Shown here piece after piece: positions 34,047 through 43,571 of a stretch of DNA of 64,000 nt (the first letter of the stretch is position 1; each line of letters begins with the position of its first letter). The notes under the pieces were generated by a model. That model did not search any database. It was not told the origin of the DNA and worked only from the letters and a program-made list of their open reading frames with translations. Both the position numbers and the translations under genes were made by a program. The stretch is from Niastella vici (lineage in GTDB: Bacteria > Bacteroidota > Bacteroidia > Chitinophagales > Chitinophagaceae): positions 39,244 to 103,243 of the forward strand of contig NZ_LVYD01000064.1 of assembly GCF_002077945.1 (NCBI RefSeq). The letters are read 5' to 3'.

Positions 34047-36623
34047 ATGAAAAAACTACTGCTGTATATAACTCTTTGTCTCACCTGCGCCCTTCACAGC
34101 ACAGCCAACGATACCACCAAACCCTATCTGCAATGGACACAACTGGCTGCCATTCCTGACCGGGTTGGCCTGGCCGGTTCGTATGCCGGCGTATCGAACG
34201 GCGCCCTGCTGGTAGCTGGTGGTTCCAACTTTGGCAAAGAGGGCACTCCCTGGAATGGCGGGGTTAAAACCTGGTATAATAAGATCTATGTGTTGAACCA
34301 GCCCAATGGTCAATGGAAAGAAGCCGGCGTTTTGCCGCATCCCATGGCCTATGGCGTTTCGTGCACCTGGCAAAATGGAGTGGTCATTGCCGGCGGCAGC
34401 GATGCCACCAAACATTACAGTGATGTGCTGTTGTTGCGTTATCAAAATGGAAAAGTAGAAACAGAGAACCTGCCTTCATTACCTGCGCCCATAGCCAATG
34501 CCTGCGGCGTTATCATCGGTTCCAGGTTATATATCGCCGGTGGTATTAAAGAACCAACTGCTACGCAGGCAGCCACAAATTTCTGGATGCTCGATCTGGC
34601 GCAACCCCAACGTGGCTGGACGACCCTGGAACCCTGGCCCGGTGTGGGCCGGATGCTGGCGGTGGCCGGTACCCAGGAAGGGGCCTTTTATTTATTAAGT
34701 GGCGTTGCCTTAACAAGGCAGTCCGGCGATAGCGTGGTGCATCGTACCTTTTTAAAAGACGCTTATAAATACATGCCCGGCAAGGGCTGGAACCGCATTG
34801 CCGATCTGCCGCAATCAGTAGCGGCAGCGCCTTCACCCGCCTTTACAACCGGGCAAACCCATATGCTGGTGTTTGGCGGCGATAATGGAAAATACTTTGA
34901 GCAGAATGCATCACTGCAACAAAAGCATCCCGGCTTTTCGAACGAAGTGTGGATGTATAACAGCATTACCGATTCATGGAGCACAATAGGAAACATATTC
35001 ACCGATAAAAAAGCAGATGCAGAGAGCAACCCCCTTGCAAGTACCTGGGCGCCGGTTACCACTACAGCCGTTGTTTGGAATGGTAACCTGGTGCTGCCAG
35101 GCGGCGAAGTGCGCCCCGGTACGCGTACCAACCGCGTATTGATGGCGGCACCCGTACAACCACCCGGCGGTTTCCGGATATTAGACTGGACCATTGTAGG
35201 CATTTACTTTTTACTGGTGATCGCCATCAGTGTTATTGTATCGCGCAATATGCAACGCACCACCAGCGGCTTTTTCCTCGGTGGTGGTAAAATTCCCTGG
35301 TGGGCTGCCGGCCTGAGCATCTTTGGTTCCAAGCTCAGCGCACTCACCTTTATTGCCATTCCTGCCAAAGCCTATGCCACCGATTGGGTTTACCTGTTGA
35401 ACAATGTAATGATCGTGGTGGTGGCGCCGATAGTGGTTTATTTCTATCTGCCTTATTTCCGCAAGCTGAAACTGACCAGTGTGTATGAATACCTGAACAT
35501 CCGGTTCAACCGGCAGGTAAAATGGCTGGGCAGTCTCACCTTTGTATTATTCCAGGTGAGCCGGTTGGGCATCGTGATTTATTTACCGGCCCTGGTATTG
35601 AGTGCAGTTACCGGTATCGACATCTTTATCTGTATCATTGGCACCAGCGTGATCACCACCGCGTATAGCGTATCGGGTGGTATTGAAGCCGTGGTGTGGA
35701 CAGAAGTTATGCAGGTAGGCGTATTACTCGGCGGGGCGCTGGCTACGCTGTTCTTTATTGCGGGCTCCATGCATGGCGGGTTTGGACAACTGTTCACCGA
35801 AGCCATGCAGCACGATAAATTCCGGCTGGCCATTACCGACTGGACGATCACCGAACCGGTCTTATGGGTTGTATTTGTGGGCGGTTTTTTAACGCAGCTG
35901 GTCACTTACTCATCTGACCAGGTGGTGGTGCAACGTTACCTTACCACTTCGACCGAACAGGAAGCAAAAAAATCAATTTATACCAATGCCATTTTAGTGA
36001 TACCGGCCTCGCTTATCTTCTTCAGTGTAGGAACGGCATTATGGGTGTTTTATAAACATCATCCGGCAGCGTTGAACCCGCATGGCCGCACCGATGATGT
36101 GTTTCCCTGGTATATCAGCAACCAGTTACCATCGGGACTGGCGGGGCTGGTAATTGCCGGGTTGTTTGCGGCTACCATGTCGACCATCAGCAGCAGCATG
36201 AACTCTATTGCAACGGTGATCACCACCGATTTTTATCAAAGTGTAAAGCCTGCCAGTAGCGATAAACAACGGTTTGTATTTGCCCGCCGGACAACCGTGT
36301 TGCTGGGCGGGCTGGGTTGTTTGATCGCGATCTACATGGTATACCTGCGCAATGCCTCTATTTGGGACCAGTACATAAAAATTATCGGGTTATTCGGCGG
36401 TTGCCTCGCCGGTATGTTTGTGGCGGGTATCTTTTTCCCCCGCGTCAACAGCAGGGGCATTTTCATTGGCTTTGTGGTTAGCGCCATCAGCCTGTATTTT
36501 ATTCAGGCGGCGGGCATTATCAATTTCTTCCTGTATCCTGCGGCGGCAGTGCTTATTTGCGTGCTGGTAGCGTATGTTGCCAGTATGTTACTGCCGGGGA
36601 AGAAAGCCATCACCACCGTTTAA
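34047..36623 (+). CDS. Kelch (NanM-like mutarotase) - sodium:solute symporter fusion
   Basis: 858 aa. Signal peptide (cleavage near HSTAN), then a Kelch propeller (about residues 25-370) with repeated GGSNF, AGGSD, AGGIKE, GGDNG and GGEVRP turns similar to N-acetylneuraminate epimerase NanM. It is followed by an SSS-family transporter with about 13 helices (about residues 375-855; DWTIVGIYFLLVIAISVIVS, GGGKIPWWAAGLSIFGSKLS, FAATMSTISSSMNSIATVIT). A sensible role is conversion of alpha-Neu5Ac released by the sialidase to the beta form on the periplasmic face and its uptake with sodium. The substrate is inferred from neighbours. Confidence 0.92.
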   Translation: MKKLLLYITLCLTCALHSTANDTTKPYLQWTQLAAIPDRVGLAGSYAGVSNGALLVAGGSNFGKEGTPWNGGVKTWYNKIYVLNQPNGQWKEAGVLPHPMAYGVSCTWQNGVVIAGGSDATKHYSDVLLLRYQNGKVETENLPSLPAPIANACGVIIGSRLYIAGGIKEPTATQAATNFWMLDLAQPQRGWTTLEPWPGVGRMLAVAGTQEGAFYLLSGVALTRQSGDSVVHRTFLKDAYKYMPGKGWNRIADLPQSVAAAPSPAFTTGQTHMLVFGGDNGKYFEQNASLQQKHPGFSNEVWMYNSITDSWSTIGNIFTDKKADAESNPLASTWAPVTTTAVVWNGNLVLPGGEVRPGTRTNRVLMAAPVQPPGGFRILDWTIVGIYFLLVIAISVIVSRNMQRTTSGFFLGGGKIPWWAAGLSIFGSKLSALTFIAIPAKAYATDWVYLLNNVMIVVVAPIVVYFYLPYFRKLKLTSVYEYLNIRFNRQVKWLGSLTFVLFQVSRLGIVIYLPALVLSAVTGIDIFICIIGTSVITTAYSVSGGIEAVVWTEVMQVGVLLGGALATLFFIAGSMHGGFGQLFTEAMQHDKFRLAITDWTITEPVLWVVFVGGFLTQLVTYSSDQVVVQRYLTTSTEQEAKKSIYTNAILVIPASLIFFSVGTALWVFYKHHPAALNPHGRTDDVFPWYISNQLPSGLAGLVIAGLFAATMSTISSSMNSIATVITTDFYQSVKPASSDKQRFVFARRTTVLLGGLGCLIAIYMVYLRNASIWDQYIKIIGLFGGCLAGMFVAGIFFPRVNSRGIFIGFVVSAISLYFIQAAGIINFFLYPAAAVLICVLVAYVASMLLPGKKAITTV

Positions 36624-36631
36624 TAGTAACG

Positions 36632-36671
36632 ACAAGGGTGGGCCACTCTTTCGAATGACCCACCCTTGTCA
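36632..36671. terminator. Bidirectional hairpin terminator
   Basis: GACAAGGGTGGG (36632-36643) pairs perfectly with CCCACCCTTGTC (36660-36671) between two convergent genes. T/A-rich flanks are short, so efficiency is uncertain. Confidence 0.75.
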
Positions 36672-36688
36672 AATATTTTCAAATTGAT

Positions 36689-37522
36689 CTATTGATATTT
36701 ATACTCAATCTTCCCGATCAGCATCTTGTTTTTCGCAAAACATTCATCTTTTTGCTTCAGTCCTTTTTCATCGTAATGATAATACCATTTCTGGTAATCG
36801 GCGCCGCCGGCTGTGGTCACCAGCATCATGGAAATGCGGCCCGCATCATCATATTCAAAAATATAATCAGGTAAAAGCCTTTTGGCGCGGTTATTAAATC
36901 TTACTACATCGGTTAAACGGCCTTTATCGTCGTAATAATAATACACCACCGGTTGTTCGGTACCGGCATGAACGCTTCTTTCTTCCCCCACATTTCCTTT
37001 TTCATCGAGCCTGAAGTTTACAATAGTGGTATCAGAGCTGTTCTTTATTTTCAGCATCCGTTCCGGCTTGCCCGCCTTATTGTAAAACCACAGGTGTTGT
37101 TCGCGGGTTGAGTAACCGCCGGGCGAAAACGACAAATTGGTAATACTGGTAATATTATTATTTGCATCGTAGGCGTATTGTATAACCACCTTGTTGCCAT
37201 CGGTAGTATCGATGCTTTGGGTCAATTGCCCCTGTGCAGTAAAATAATGCGTGATCTCGTCTTTACCGCTCACGCTGGTAGAGGTTTCGGTAGTGATGGT
37301 AGCAAAATTAGCGGCTATGTCCTGCGAACCGCCAAAACCCTCAATGGGCTGGTTATTGTTATCGAAGCTGGTCATTTTAACCCCTTTTACTTTATTGGCC
37401 TGGTAAATAGCCCGCTTTTTAACAATTTCACCGGTCATCACCAGGTCATTGTAATAATGCTGGCTGAATGCTGTATGAGCAATAAAATTAATAAGAAGAG
37501 ATAACCCCAATATTCTGGTCAT
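36689..37522 (-). CDS. Secreted YD/RHS-like repeat protein
   Basis: 277 aa with signal peptide (cleavage after TAFSQ). The sequence is a string of YD-type repeats seen in RHS and wall-associated proteins: YAYDANNNITSI, WFYNKAGKPERM, YYYDDKGRLTDV, FEYDDAGRISMM, YHYDEKGLKQKD. These build beta-sheet shells; a stand-alone short protein of this kind is probably a structural or binding protein of the envelope. No toxin domain is present. Confidence 0.75.
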   Translation of the reverse strand: MTRILGLSLLINFIAHTAFSQHYYNDLVMTGEIVKKRAIYQANKVKGVKMTSFDNNNQPIEGFGGSQDIAANFATITTETSTSVSGKDEITHYFTAQGQLTQSIDTTDGNKVVIQYAYDANNNITSITNLSFSPGGYSTREQHLWFYNKAGKPERMLKIKNSSDTTIVNFRLDEKGNVGEERSVHAGTEQPVVYYYYDDKGRLTDVVRFNNRAKRLLPDYIFEYDDAGRISMMLVTTAGGADYQKWYYHYDEKGLKQKDECFAKNKMLIGKIEYKYQ

Positions 37523-37643
37523 ATTATAATCAGCTTAATTTTTTAGCGCTTTAGTAACGAATAATTTGGTCCAATAATACAACCTAACTGTGAATTTTTC
37601 TGTAAAATAACCCGTTTCCTTATTTTTAGTTAAAATTTCCACC

Positions 37644-38810
37644 TTGTCACATAGTAAAGAACGTCACGAGAAGATCTGCCTGAATTGTAATGCTGAACTG
37701 TATGGAAGATATTGTCATGTGTGTGGACAGGAAAATATTGAGCCAAAAGAAACAGTCTGGAGCCTGATCAGCCATTTTTTTTACGACATTACCCACTACG
37801 ACGGTAAGTTTTTCAGTACCACCAAGTTCCTGATAACCCGGCCCGGTTTTTTACCAAATGAATATATAGAGGGGCGCCGTGCCCGTTATCTGCATCCCAT
37901 CAGGCTGTACGTTTTCTCTTCTGCCTTGTTTTTTCTCTGTTTTTACTCCATGTTCCATTTTAACCACCTGGGCAGTGAAGACGAGAAGGATATATTGAAA
38001 GACACCGGCATCAGCATTGGCATGCCCGATTCAATAACAACCAAAGCCCTGGCGAATGCCAAAGATTCGCATGATTCTGCAGTTATTAAACAGGCATTGG
38101 GGATAGTACCGTATCGGTACCACGCAAAAAAGGATTCCACCGTAAAAGCGGGGTCAATTCAAAAAGCAGATTCAGTTCAAAAGACCGACACGGCGCAGGC
38201 AGCCAATACCGGTAAGAAGAAAAAGAAAAGGCGGTATAATTTTAATATGACCGATCCTGATCCGAAGTATAGATCCATTGCGCAATACGATTCGGCGCAG
38301 AAAGCCCTGCCAGCCGGCGAGCGCGATAACTGGATCGAACGCCTGGCCATGCACCGGCAAATAGAGCTCAACGACCGGTACCATGGCGATCAAAAGACCA
38401 TGTGGAACGACCTGTTTACCAAATTCACCCATACCTTTCCCTATTTGCTGTTCATTTCGCTGCCATTATATGCCTTTTACCTGAAACTGCTGTACTGGCG
38501 GCGTAAACAGTTCCTGTATGTAACACACGGCATATTTTTAATATACCTGTATATCTTTACCTTCATTGATCTGTTGGTGTATTTCGGGTTACAGAAAATA
38601 CACGAGTCAATGGACTGGGATTGGGTTGGCTGGATAGAAGCAGCGGTATTGTTATACGGAGTATATTATGCCTATAAAGCCATGCGAAAGTTCTATGGGC
38701 AGGGCCGTGGTAAAACTATTCTTAAATTCTTTATACTGAACTGCGTTGCTTTCTGGTCCATTATATTCCTGTTTACAGCATTCTTTTTATTTGCAATGTT
38801 TAAATTTTAA
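37644..38810 (+). CDS. DUF3667 membrane protein with N-terminal zinc ribbon
   Basis: 388 aa starting at a TTG; an upstream in-frame stop at 37608-37610 leaves no better start. The N-terminus has a zinc ribbon (CLNCNAELYGRYCHVCGQEN), then the DUF3667 signature (ISHFFYDITHYDGKFFSTTK, FLITRPGFLPNEYIEGRRAR). A hydrophobic helix (about residues 92-108) is followed by a Lys/Ala/Asp linker and four or so C-terminal helices. Family function is unknown; it is restricted mostly to Bacteroidota. Next gene is mazG, 14 bp downstream. Confidence 0.85.
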   Translation: MSHSKERHEKICLNCNAELYGRYCHVCGQENIEPKETVWSLISHFFYDITHYDGKFFSTTKFLITRPGFLPNEYIEGRRARYLHPIRLYVFSSALFFLCFYSMFHFNHLGSEDEKDILKDTGISIGMPDSITTKALANAKDSHDSAVIKQALGIVPYRYHAKKDSTVKAGSIQKADSVQKTDTAQAANTGKKKKKRRYNFNMTDPDPKYRSIAQYDSAQKALPAGERDNWIERLAMHRQIELNDRYHGDQKTMWNDLFTKFTHTFPYLLFISLPLYAFYLKLLYWRRKQFLYVTHGIFLIYLYIFTFIDLLVYFGLQKIHESMDWDWVGWIEAAVLLYGVYYAYKAMRKFYGQGRGKTILKFFILNCVAFWSIIFLFTAFFLFAMFKF

Positions 38811-38824
38811 CAAATTGGTGAAAT

Positions 38825-39610
38825 ATGGCACAACAACAAGCGGTAGCGGATGCATTTATGCGCCTGGTAGGTATTATGGACGATCTGCGGGAAAAATGTC
38901 CCTGGGATAAAAAACAAACGATTCAAACTTTACGGCCCCTCACTATAGAAGAAATGTATGAACTAACCGATGCCATCACTGAAAACGACTGGAAGGGCAT
39001 AAAGGAAGAGCTGGGCGACCTGATGTTACATTTGGTATTTTACGCAAAGATCGGCACTGAGCAGCAGCAGTTTACCCTCGAGGAAGCCATTCATGGCGTT
39101 TGTGAAAAGCTCATTCACCGGCACCCGCATATTTATGGCGATGTAAAGGTGAATAGTGAAGAAGAAGTAAAGCAGAACTGGGAAAAGCTGAAATTAAAAG
39201 AAGGGAAAAAGTCGGTGCTGAGCGGGGTACCCCTGTCGCTGCCCGCTGTGGTAAAGGCAACCCGCCTGCAGGAAAAAGCCCGCCAGGTTGGGTTTGAATG
39301 GGATAACCGCGACCAGGTGTGGGACAAGGTAACCGAAGAAACGGAGGAATTGCACGAAGCCGTGGCTGCCAATGAACCGCACCGCATAGAGGAAGAGTTT
39401 GGCGACCTTATGTTTTCGCTGATCAATTATGCACGATTTTTGCAGATAGATGCGGAGAACGCGCTCGAAAGGACCAATAAGAAATTTATTGCGCGGTTTA
39501 CGCGCATGGAGCAGCTGGCATTACAACAGGGTAAGCCCCTGGCCGATATGACCCTGGCGGAAATGGATGCCATCTGGAATGCGATAAAAAAACAAAACCC
39601 CGATACTTGA
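38825..39610 (+). CDS. mazG: Nucleoside triphosphate pyrophosphohydrolase MazG
   Basis: 261 aa, two tandem MazG folds. First half: CPWDKKQTIQTLRPLTIEEM and EELGDLMLHLVFYAKIG; second half: EEFGDLMFSLINYARFLQID. It hydrolyses (d)NTPs, including aberrant ones, to monophosphates, and in E. coli lowers ppGpp. Its stop overlaps the start of the kinase gene by 4 nt (TTGA), so the two are translationally coupled. Confidence 0.95.
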   Translation: MAQQQAVADAFMRLVGIMDDLREKCPWDKKQTIQTLRPLTIEEMYELTDAITENDWKGIKEELGDLMLHLVFYAKIGTEQQQFTLEEAIHGVCEKLIHRHPHIYGDVKVNSEEEVKQNWEKLKLKEGKKSVLSGVPLSLPAVVKATRLQEKARQVGFEWDNRDQVWDKVTEETEELHEAVAANEPHRIEEEFGDLMFSLINYARFLQIDAENALERTNKKFIARFTRMEQLALQQGKPLADMTLAEMDAIWNAIKKQNPDT

Positions 39611-42600
39611 AGCAATTGCAGCACAAATTATTAAACAGGTACACCTATACATTGTTGGCTGCCATAAGCCTGTTTGCCCTTGCTTATTTTTTGAACAGGT
39701 ATGTGACCGATGTGACCTCGCCCCGGTATTTTGCCCGCCAGATCCAAACCAGGATACAGCAAAAGGAAAAGGATTTTTTGCACACCACCAGCGATACGCT
39801 GTTGATGGGTAAGCTGGTCGATCAAACCTATACGGAACCCGACCTGCAGAAATTGCTGTATACCGAAAAAGGATATGGCTTATACATCTACGATGAAACC
39901 GAAGCGGAATTTTATGTACCGCCTTCCCTGCTTTTCTGGAATACCCAATTGATCCTGCCTTATAAAAAAAGTCCCGAAGACAGTGTGGGCCGTATGGAGC
40001 GTTTGCCGAACGGTATCTATATCTCTGACGACACCATGAGCAGCCGTATGGAACGGCTGTCGAACGGTTTCTATATACATGCTGCCAAAGTATTATACCT
40101 GCGCAACGACCGCCGCCTTATTGCCGAAGCATTGATACCCGTAATGCGTAAATGGCAGTATAATGTGGAAACAGAGAACCTGCAGAAAGAGTTTGTTGGG
40201 TTAAAAGGGGCCATCAGGCAGGTTGATATTGCCGCCCCCGGAGTTGTTACTGATTTTCCGGTAAAAAGTAGTTCAGACGAAGTGTTGTTCTACCTGCAGC
40301 AAAACACCATGTATGGCAAGCCGCACAACATTTGGGTGATACTGGTGAGTATTATCGCTTTTTCCTTCCTGTTCCTCTTTTTGCACCAGGTGGCCGATTA
40401 TGTTTGCCGTACTTATGGCTTCTGGTACGGCATTGGTTTTTTGGTTGGAACCGTACTGGCCCTGCGGCTCATTGTGTATGGCTTTCCCGATATTCTGGCC
40501 TTGCGCCAGTTTGAAGTGTTCGATCCGGCTATTTATGGATCCAGCTATGTACTTAGCTCGCTGGGCGACCTGCTCATCAATGCGCTGTTGCTTTGCTGGG
40601 TGATCACGTTTATAAACCGGCGTATAAATATCTCGGATATCCGCGCTTATAACGAACCATGGGCAAACTGGCTGGCGCTGGTTGGCACCGTAGGTGCCCT
40701 GGTGATCGTAACGTTCACCTTTGCCGACATTTTGCAAACCATGGTGTCGGATGGTAAAATATCGTTCAACGTTACAAACTTCTTCAGCTTAATTGCCACA
40801 CCATACAGTTTTGTGGGCTTCATTGTGCTGGCCACACTGGCCCTGAGCTACTTTTTTATGTCGCAGATATTGCTCACGGTGGCCGGCAAACTGGTGGGTG
40901 ACCGCAATTATTTTATGTTCATTATTGCCGGCGCTGTTGGGTTAATGATCCTGACCTTTTCGGGTAACCAAAGTATTGTTGAGCTGAACCTGTTTGTATT
41001 ACCCTGGCTGCTGGCCTTTATGTGGCTGATGCAGCAACGTATTTTTGCCGGGCTCCACTTCAGGCTGAATGTGTCGGAAGTGTTGTTCTGGTTGTTTGTG
41101 TTCTCCTTCTCCATGTCGGCAGTGATCATTTTTGAGAACAGTAAGATAGAGCTGGAAAACCGGAAACATTTTGCCGAAAAGCTGGGCTTGCAGGCCGACC
41201 CCAACAGTGAGCACATGTTAAGCGTTGACCTGGCTTATATTGATAGCAACTATGTGGTGAGCAACATGAACCGCTTCAACAAACCGCGAACAAATGCTTA
41301 TCTGAAAGACAGCATTGTACGAAAAAGTTTGTTGATGAACCGGAAGTATAATATCCGGGTATTTACTTTCGATTCAACCGACAATCCGCTGTTCAACGAT
41401 GAACAGGCCTCGTTCGATACGCTGAACACCATCTTTCAGATCCAGGGTAAAAAAACGGCTATCCCGGGCATGCGTTTCTATGAACAGTCATTCGATAAAT
41501 TCTCTTATATCTTCAAGCGGGAAGCTAAAATAGGAGAACGCCAGAAGCTGGGTACCATTTTTGTACTGGCGGATCCCAAGCGAAATAAAGCAGAAGCGCT
41601 TACGCCCGAGCTGTTCCGCCAAAACAGCGTACTGCTTCCCGAACAGTATGCTTCGGTGTATTCTTACGCCATTTACGACAGCGAGCGCAAGCTCATATTG
41701 AACTATAATGATTATCCCTTTTCAACCCACCTGCCAGAGAACCTGATACCCCAAAGTGAATTCGAGCGCCGCCGCAATAATTCATTTGAAGAATTGTGGT
41801 ACCGGCCTTCCTCAGATAAAATAGTGATCATTGCGCGAAAAAGTAATTCGTTCATTGAAGCGATCACCCTGTTCGCTTACCTGTTCAGCACCTTTTTGTT
41901 CCTGCTGGCGTTTTACCGGCTCAGCTCGCTGGTCATTCGCAGCCGTTTTCAATGGCCGGTGTTGAAGCAATACATGCAGTTAAGCATAAGGTCGCAGATC
42001 CATAGCACCATCCTGATGGTGAGTTTGCTTTCGTTCATCGTGATCGGGGTGGCTACCATCCTGTTCTTTATAAACCGCTATCAGCGTAATAACCAGGACC
42101 GGCTTACCCGGGCCATGCAGATCATGGTGAACCAGGTACAGTCGCACATTAACCAGCATCATTCATTCACCTACGATACGGTTTTTTATGAACCGGTGTT
42201 CAGCGAACAAATGGAACGGTTGATACAGGAGATCTCTGAAGTGCATGGCATGGATGTGAACCTGTATGATACCGTTGGTGGCTTACGGGTTACTTCAAGC
42301 CAGGAGGATATGAATATTTATTCAAGCGGCGTATTGAGCACCAAGATGAACCCGCTGGCTTATTACCGGTTGTATCATTTACAGCAAATACAAACCGTTA
42401 CCAATGAACAGGTGGGCAAGCTCGATTACCTGAGTATTTATTCACCCATCAGGAACGAACAGGGGCATGCCGTTGCTTTTTTGAATATTCCCTCTTACAC
42501 TACCCAAACGGAGTTGAAGCAGGAGATCTCCAACTTCGTGGTAACGGTCATAAACCTGAACGCATTTATCTTTTTGATAGCGGGTGGTATTGCCCTGGTG

Positions 42601-43458
42601 ATCACCAACCGCATCACCAAATCGTTCACCATCATTAGCCAGAAAATGCGCGAAGTGAACCTGCGTAAGGTGAACGAGGCCATTGAATGGAAGCGCGACG
42701 ATGAAATAGGGGTACTGGTCAGGGAGTACAACAAGATGGTGCAGAAACTGGGAGAAAGTGCCGAAGCATTGGCGAAGAGCGAGCGCGAGGGCGCCTGGCG
42801 GCAAATGGCGCGGCAGGTTGCGCATGAGATCAAGAACCCGTTAACGCCCATGAAGCTCAGTATTCAGTATTTGCAAAAGGCCATCGATAACAATTCAACC
42901 GACGTAAAAGTGCTTACCACCAATGTGGCCAAAACCCTGGTTGAACAAATTGACCACCTGTCGAAGATTGCTTCCGACTTTTCGCAGTTTGCCAATATTG
43001 GTAATCCCAAGAATGAAGTGTTTGACCTGCACGAAATGCTGCAGTCATTATCCTTGCTATACAAGGCCGGTGGTAACCTCGACTTTAAATGGACGCCTGT
43101 TGAACACCGCGTGTTGTTGTTTGCCGACCGCACTCAGTTGAACCGGTTGTTCACCAATCTACTGCAGAATGCTGTGGAGGCCTGTGCCAACCGCGACCAG
43201 CGCATAATAAGAATGAATGAGCAATTGAACGGCGAGTATATCACAGTAAGTGTAACCGATAATGGCGAGGGAATTCCCGAACAAACCCAGTCGCGCATCT
43301 TCACGCCTAACTTTACCACCAAAACATCGGGCACCGGTTTGGGCCTGGCCATGAGTAAGGGTATTGTTGAGCAGGCGAGGGGCGAAATATGGTTTGTTAC
43401 CAAAGAGGGGACAGGCACCACCTTTTATGTGAGGATCCCCTTGTTGAGAGCGAATTGA
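39607..43458 (+). CDS. Very large NtrY-like membrane histidine kinase
   Basis: 1283 aa, TTG start overlapping mazG by 4 nt. One N-terminal helix (residues 12-30), a periplasmic part, then about eight helices (about 240-490), a second periplasmic part, more helices near 745, 800 and 985, a HAMP linker, an H-box (RQVAHEIKNPLTPMKLSIQY, His about 1073) and an ATPase domain (NLLQNAVEAC, VTDNGEGIP, GTGLGLAMSKGIVEQ). The HEIKNPLTP form is that of NtrY-type kinases. The two extra sensory-membrane blocks make it far longer than NtrY. No partner regulator is adjacent. Confidence 0.9.
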   Translation: MKQLQHKLLNRYTYTLLAAISLFALAYFLNRYVTDVTSPRYFARQIQTRIQQKEKDFLHTTSDTLLMGKLVDQTYTEPDLQKLLYTEKGYGLYIYDETEAEFYVPPSLLFWNTQLILPYKKSPEDSVGRMERLPNGIYISDDTMSSRMERLSNGFYIHAAKVLYLRNDRRLIAEALIPVMRKWQYNVETENLQKEFVGLKGAIRQVDIAAPGVVTDFPVKSSSDEVLFYLQQNTMYGKPHNIWVILVSIIAFSFLFLFLHQVADYVCRTYGFWYGIGFLVGTVLALRLIVYGFPDILALRQFEVFDPAIYGSSYVLSSLGDLLINALLLCWVITFINRRINISDIRAYNEPWANWLALVGTVGALVIVTFTFADILQTMVSDGKISFNVTNFFSLIATPYSFVGFIVLATLALSYFFMSQILLTVAGKLVGDRNYFMFIIAGAVGLMILTFSGNQSIVELNLFVLPWLLAFMWLMQQRIFAGLHFRLNVSEVLFWLFVFSFSMSAVIIFENSKIELENRKHFAEKLGLQADPNSEHMLSVDLAYIDSNYVVSNMNRFNKPRTNAYLKDSIVRKSLLMNRKYNIRVFTFDSTDNPLFNDEQASFDTLNTIFQIQGKKTAIPGMRFYEQSFDKFSYIFKREAKIGERQKLGTIFVLADPKRNKAEALTPELFRQNSVLLPEQYASVYSYAIYDSERKLILNYNDYPFSTHLPENLIPQSEFERRRNNSFEELWYRPSSDKIVIIARKSNSFIEAITLFAYLFSTFLFLLAFYRLSSLVIRSRFQWPVLKQYMQLSIRSQIHSTILMVSLLSFIVIGVATILFFINRYQRNNQDRLTRAMQIMVNQVQSHINQHHSFTYDTVFYEPVFSEQMERLIQEISEVHGMDVNLYDTVGGLRVTSSQEDMNIYSSGVLSTKMNPLAYYRLYHLQQIQTVTNEQVGKLDYLSIYSPIRNEQGHAVAFLNIPSYTTQTELKQEISNFVVTVINLNAFIFLIAGGIALVITNRITKSFTIISQKMREVNLRKVNEAIEWKRDDEIGVLVREYNKMVQKLGESAEALAKSEREGAWRQMARQVAHEIKNPLTPMKLSIQYLQKAIDNNSTDVKVLTTNVAKTLVEQIDHLSKIASDFSQFANIGNPKNEVFDLHEMLQSLSLLYKAGGNLDFKWTPVEHRVLLFADRTQLNRLFTNLLQNAVEACANRDQRIIRMNEQLNGEYITVSVTDNGEGIPEQTQSRIFTPNFTTKTSGTGLGLAMSKGIVEQARGEIWFVTKEGTGTTFYVRIPLLRAN

Positions 43459-43513
43459 CCCTGAGTGTAGTCGAAGGGTCAACCAGAAGGTGCATTGAGC
43501 GAAGTCGAAATGC
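43455..43513. repeat. Pair of GAGCGAAGTCGAA hairpins
   Basis: TTGACCCT/AGGGTCAA (43455-43482) around GAGTGTAGTCGA, and GCATT/AATGC (43492-43513) around GAGCGAAGTCGA. The first overlaps the last 4 nt of the kinase gene. Family as at 20948. Confidence 0.75.
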
Positions 43514-43527
43514 GATCACAAATAATA

Positions 43528-43564
43528 AAGCCCGGGCTCAAATGAATGGCCCGGGCTTCTTTTT
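43528..43564. terminator. Intrinsic terminator
   Basis: Perfect arms AAGCCCGGGC (43528-43537) and GCCCGGGCTT (43549-43558), then CTTTTT, between the convergent kinase and PHP/PolX genes. Confidence 0.88.
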
Positions 43565-43571
43565 GGTGTAT

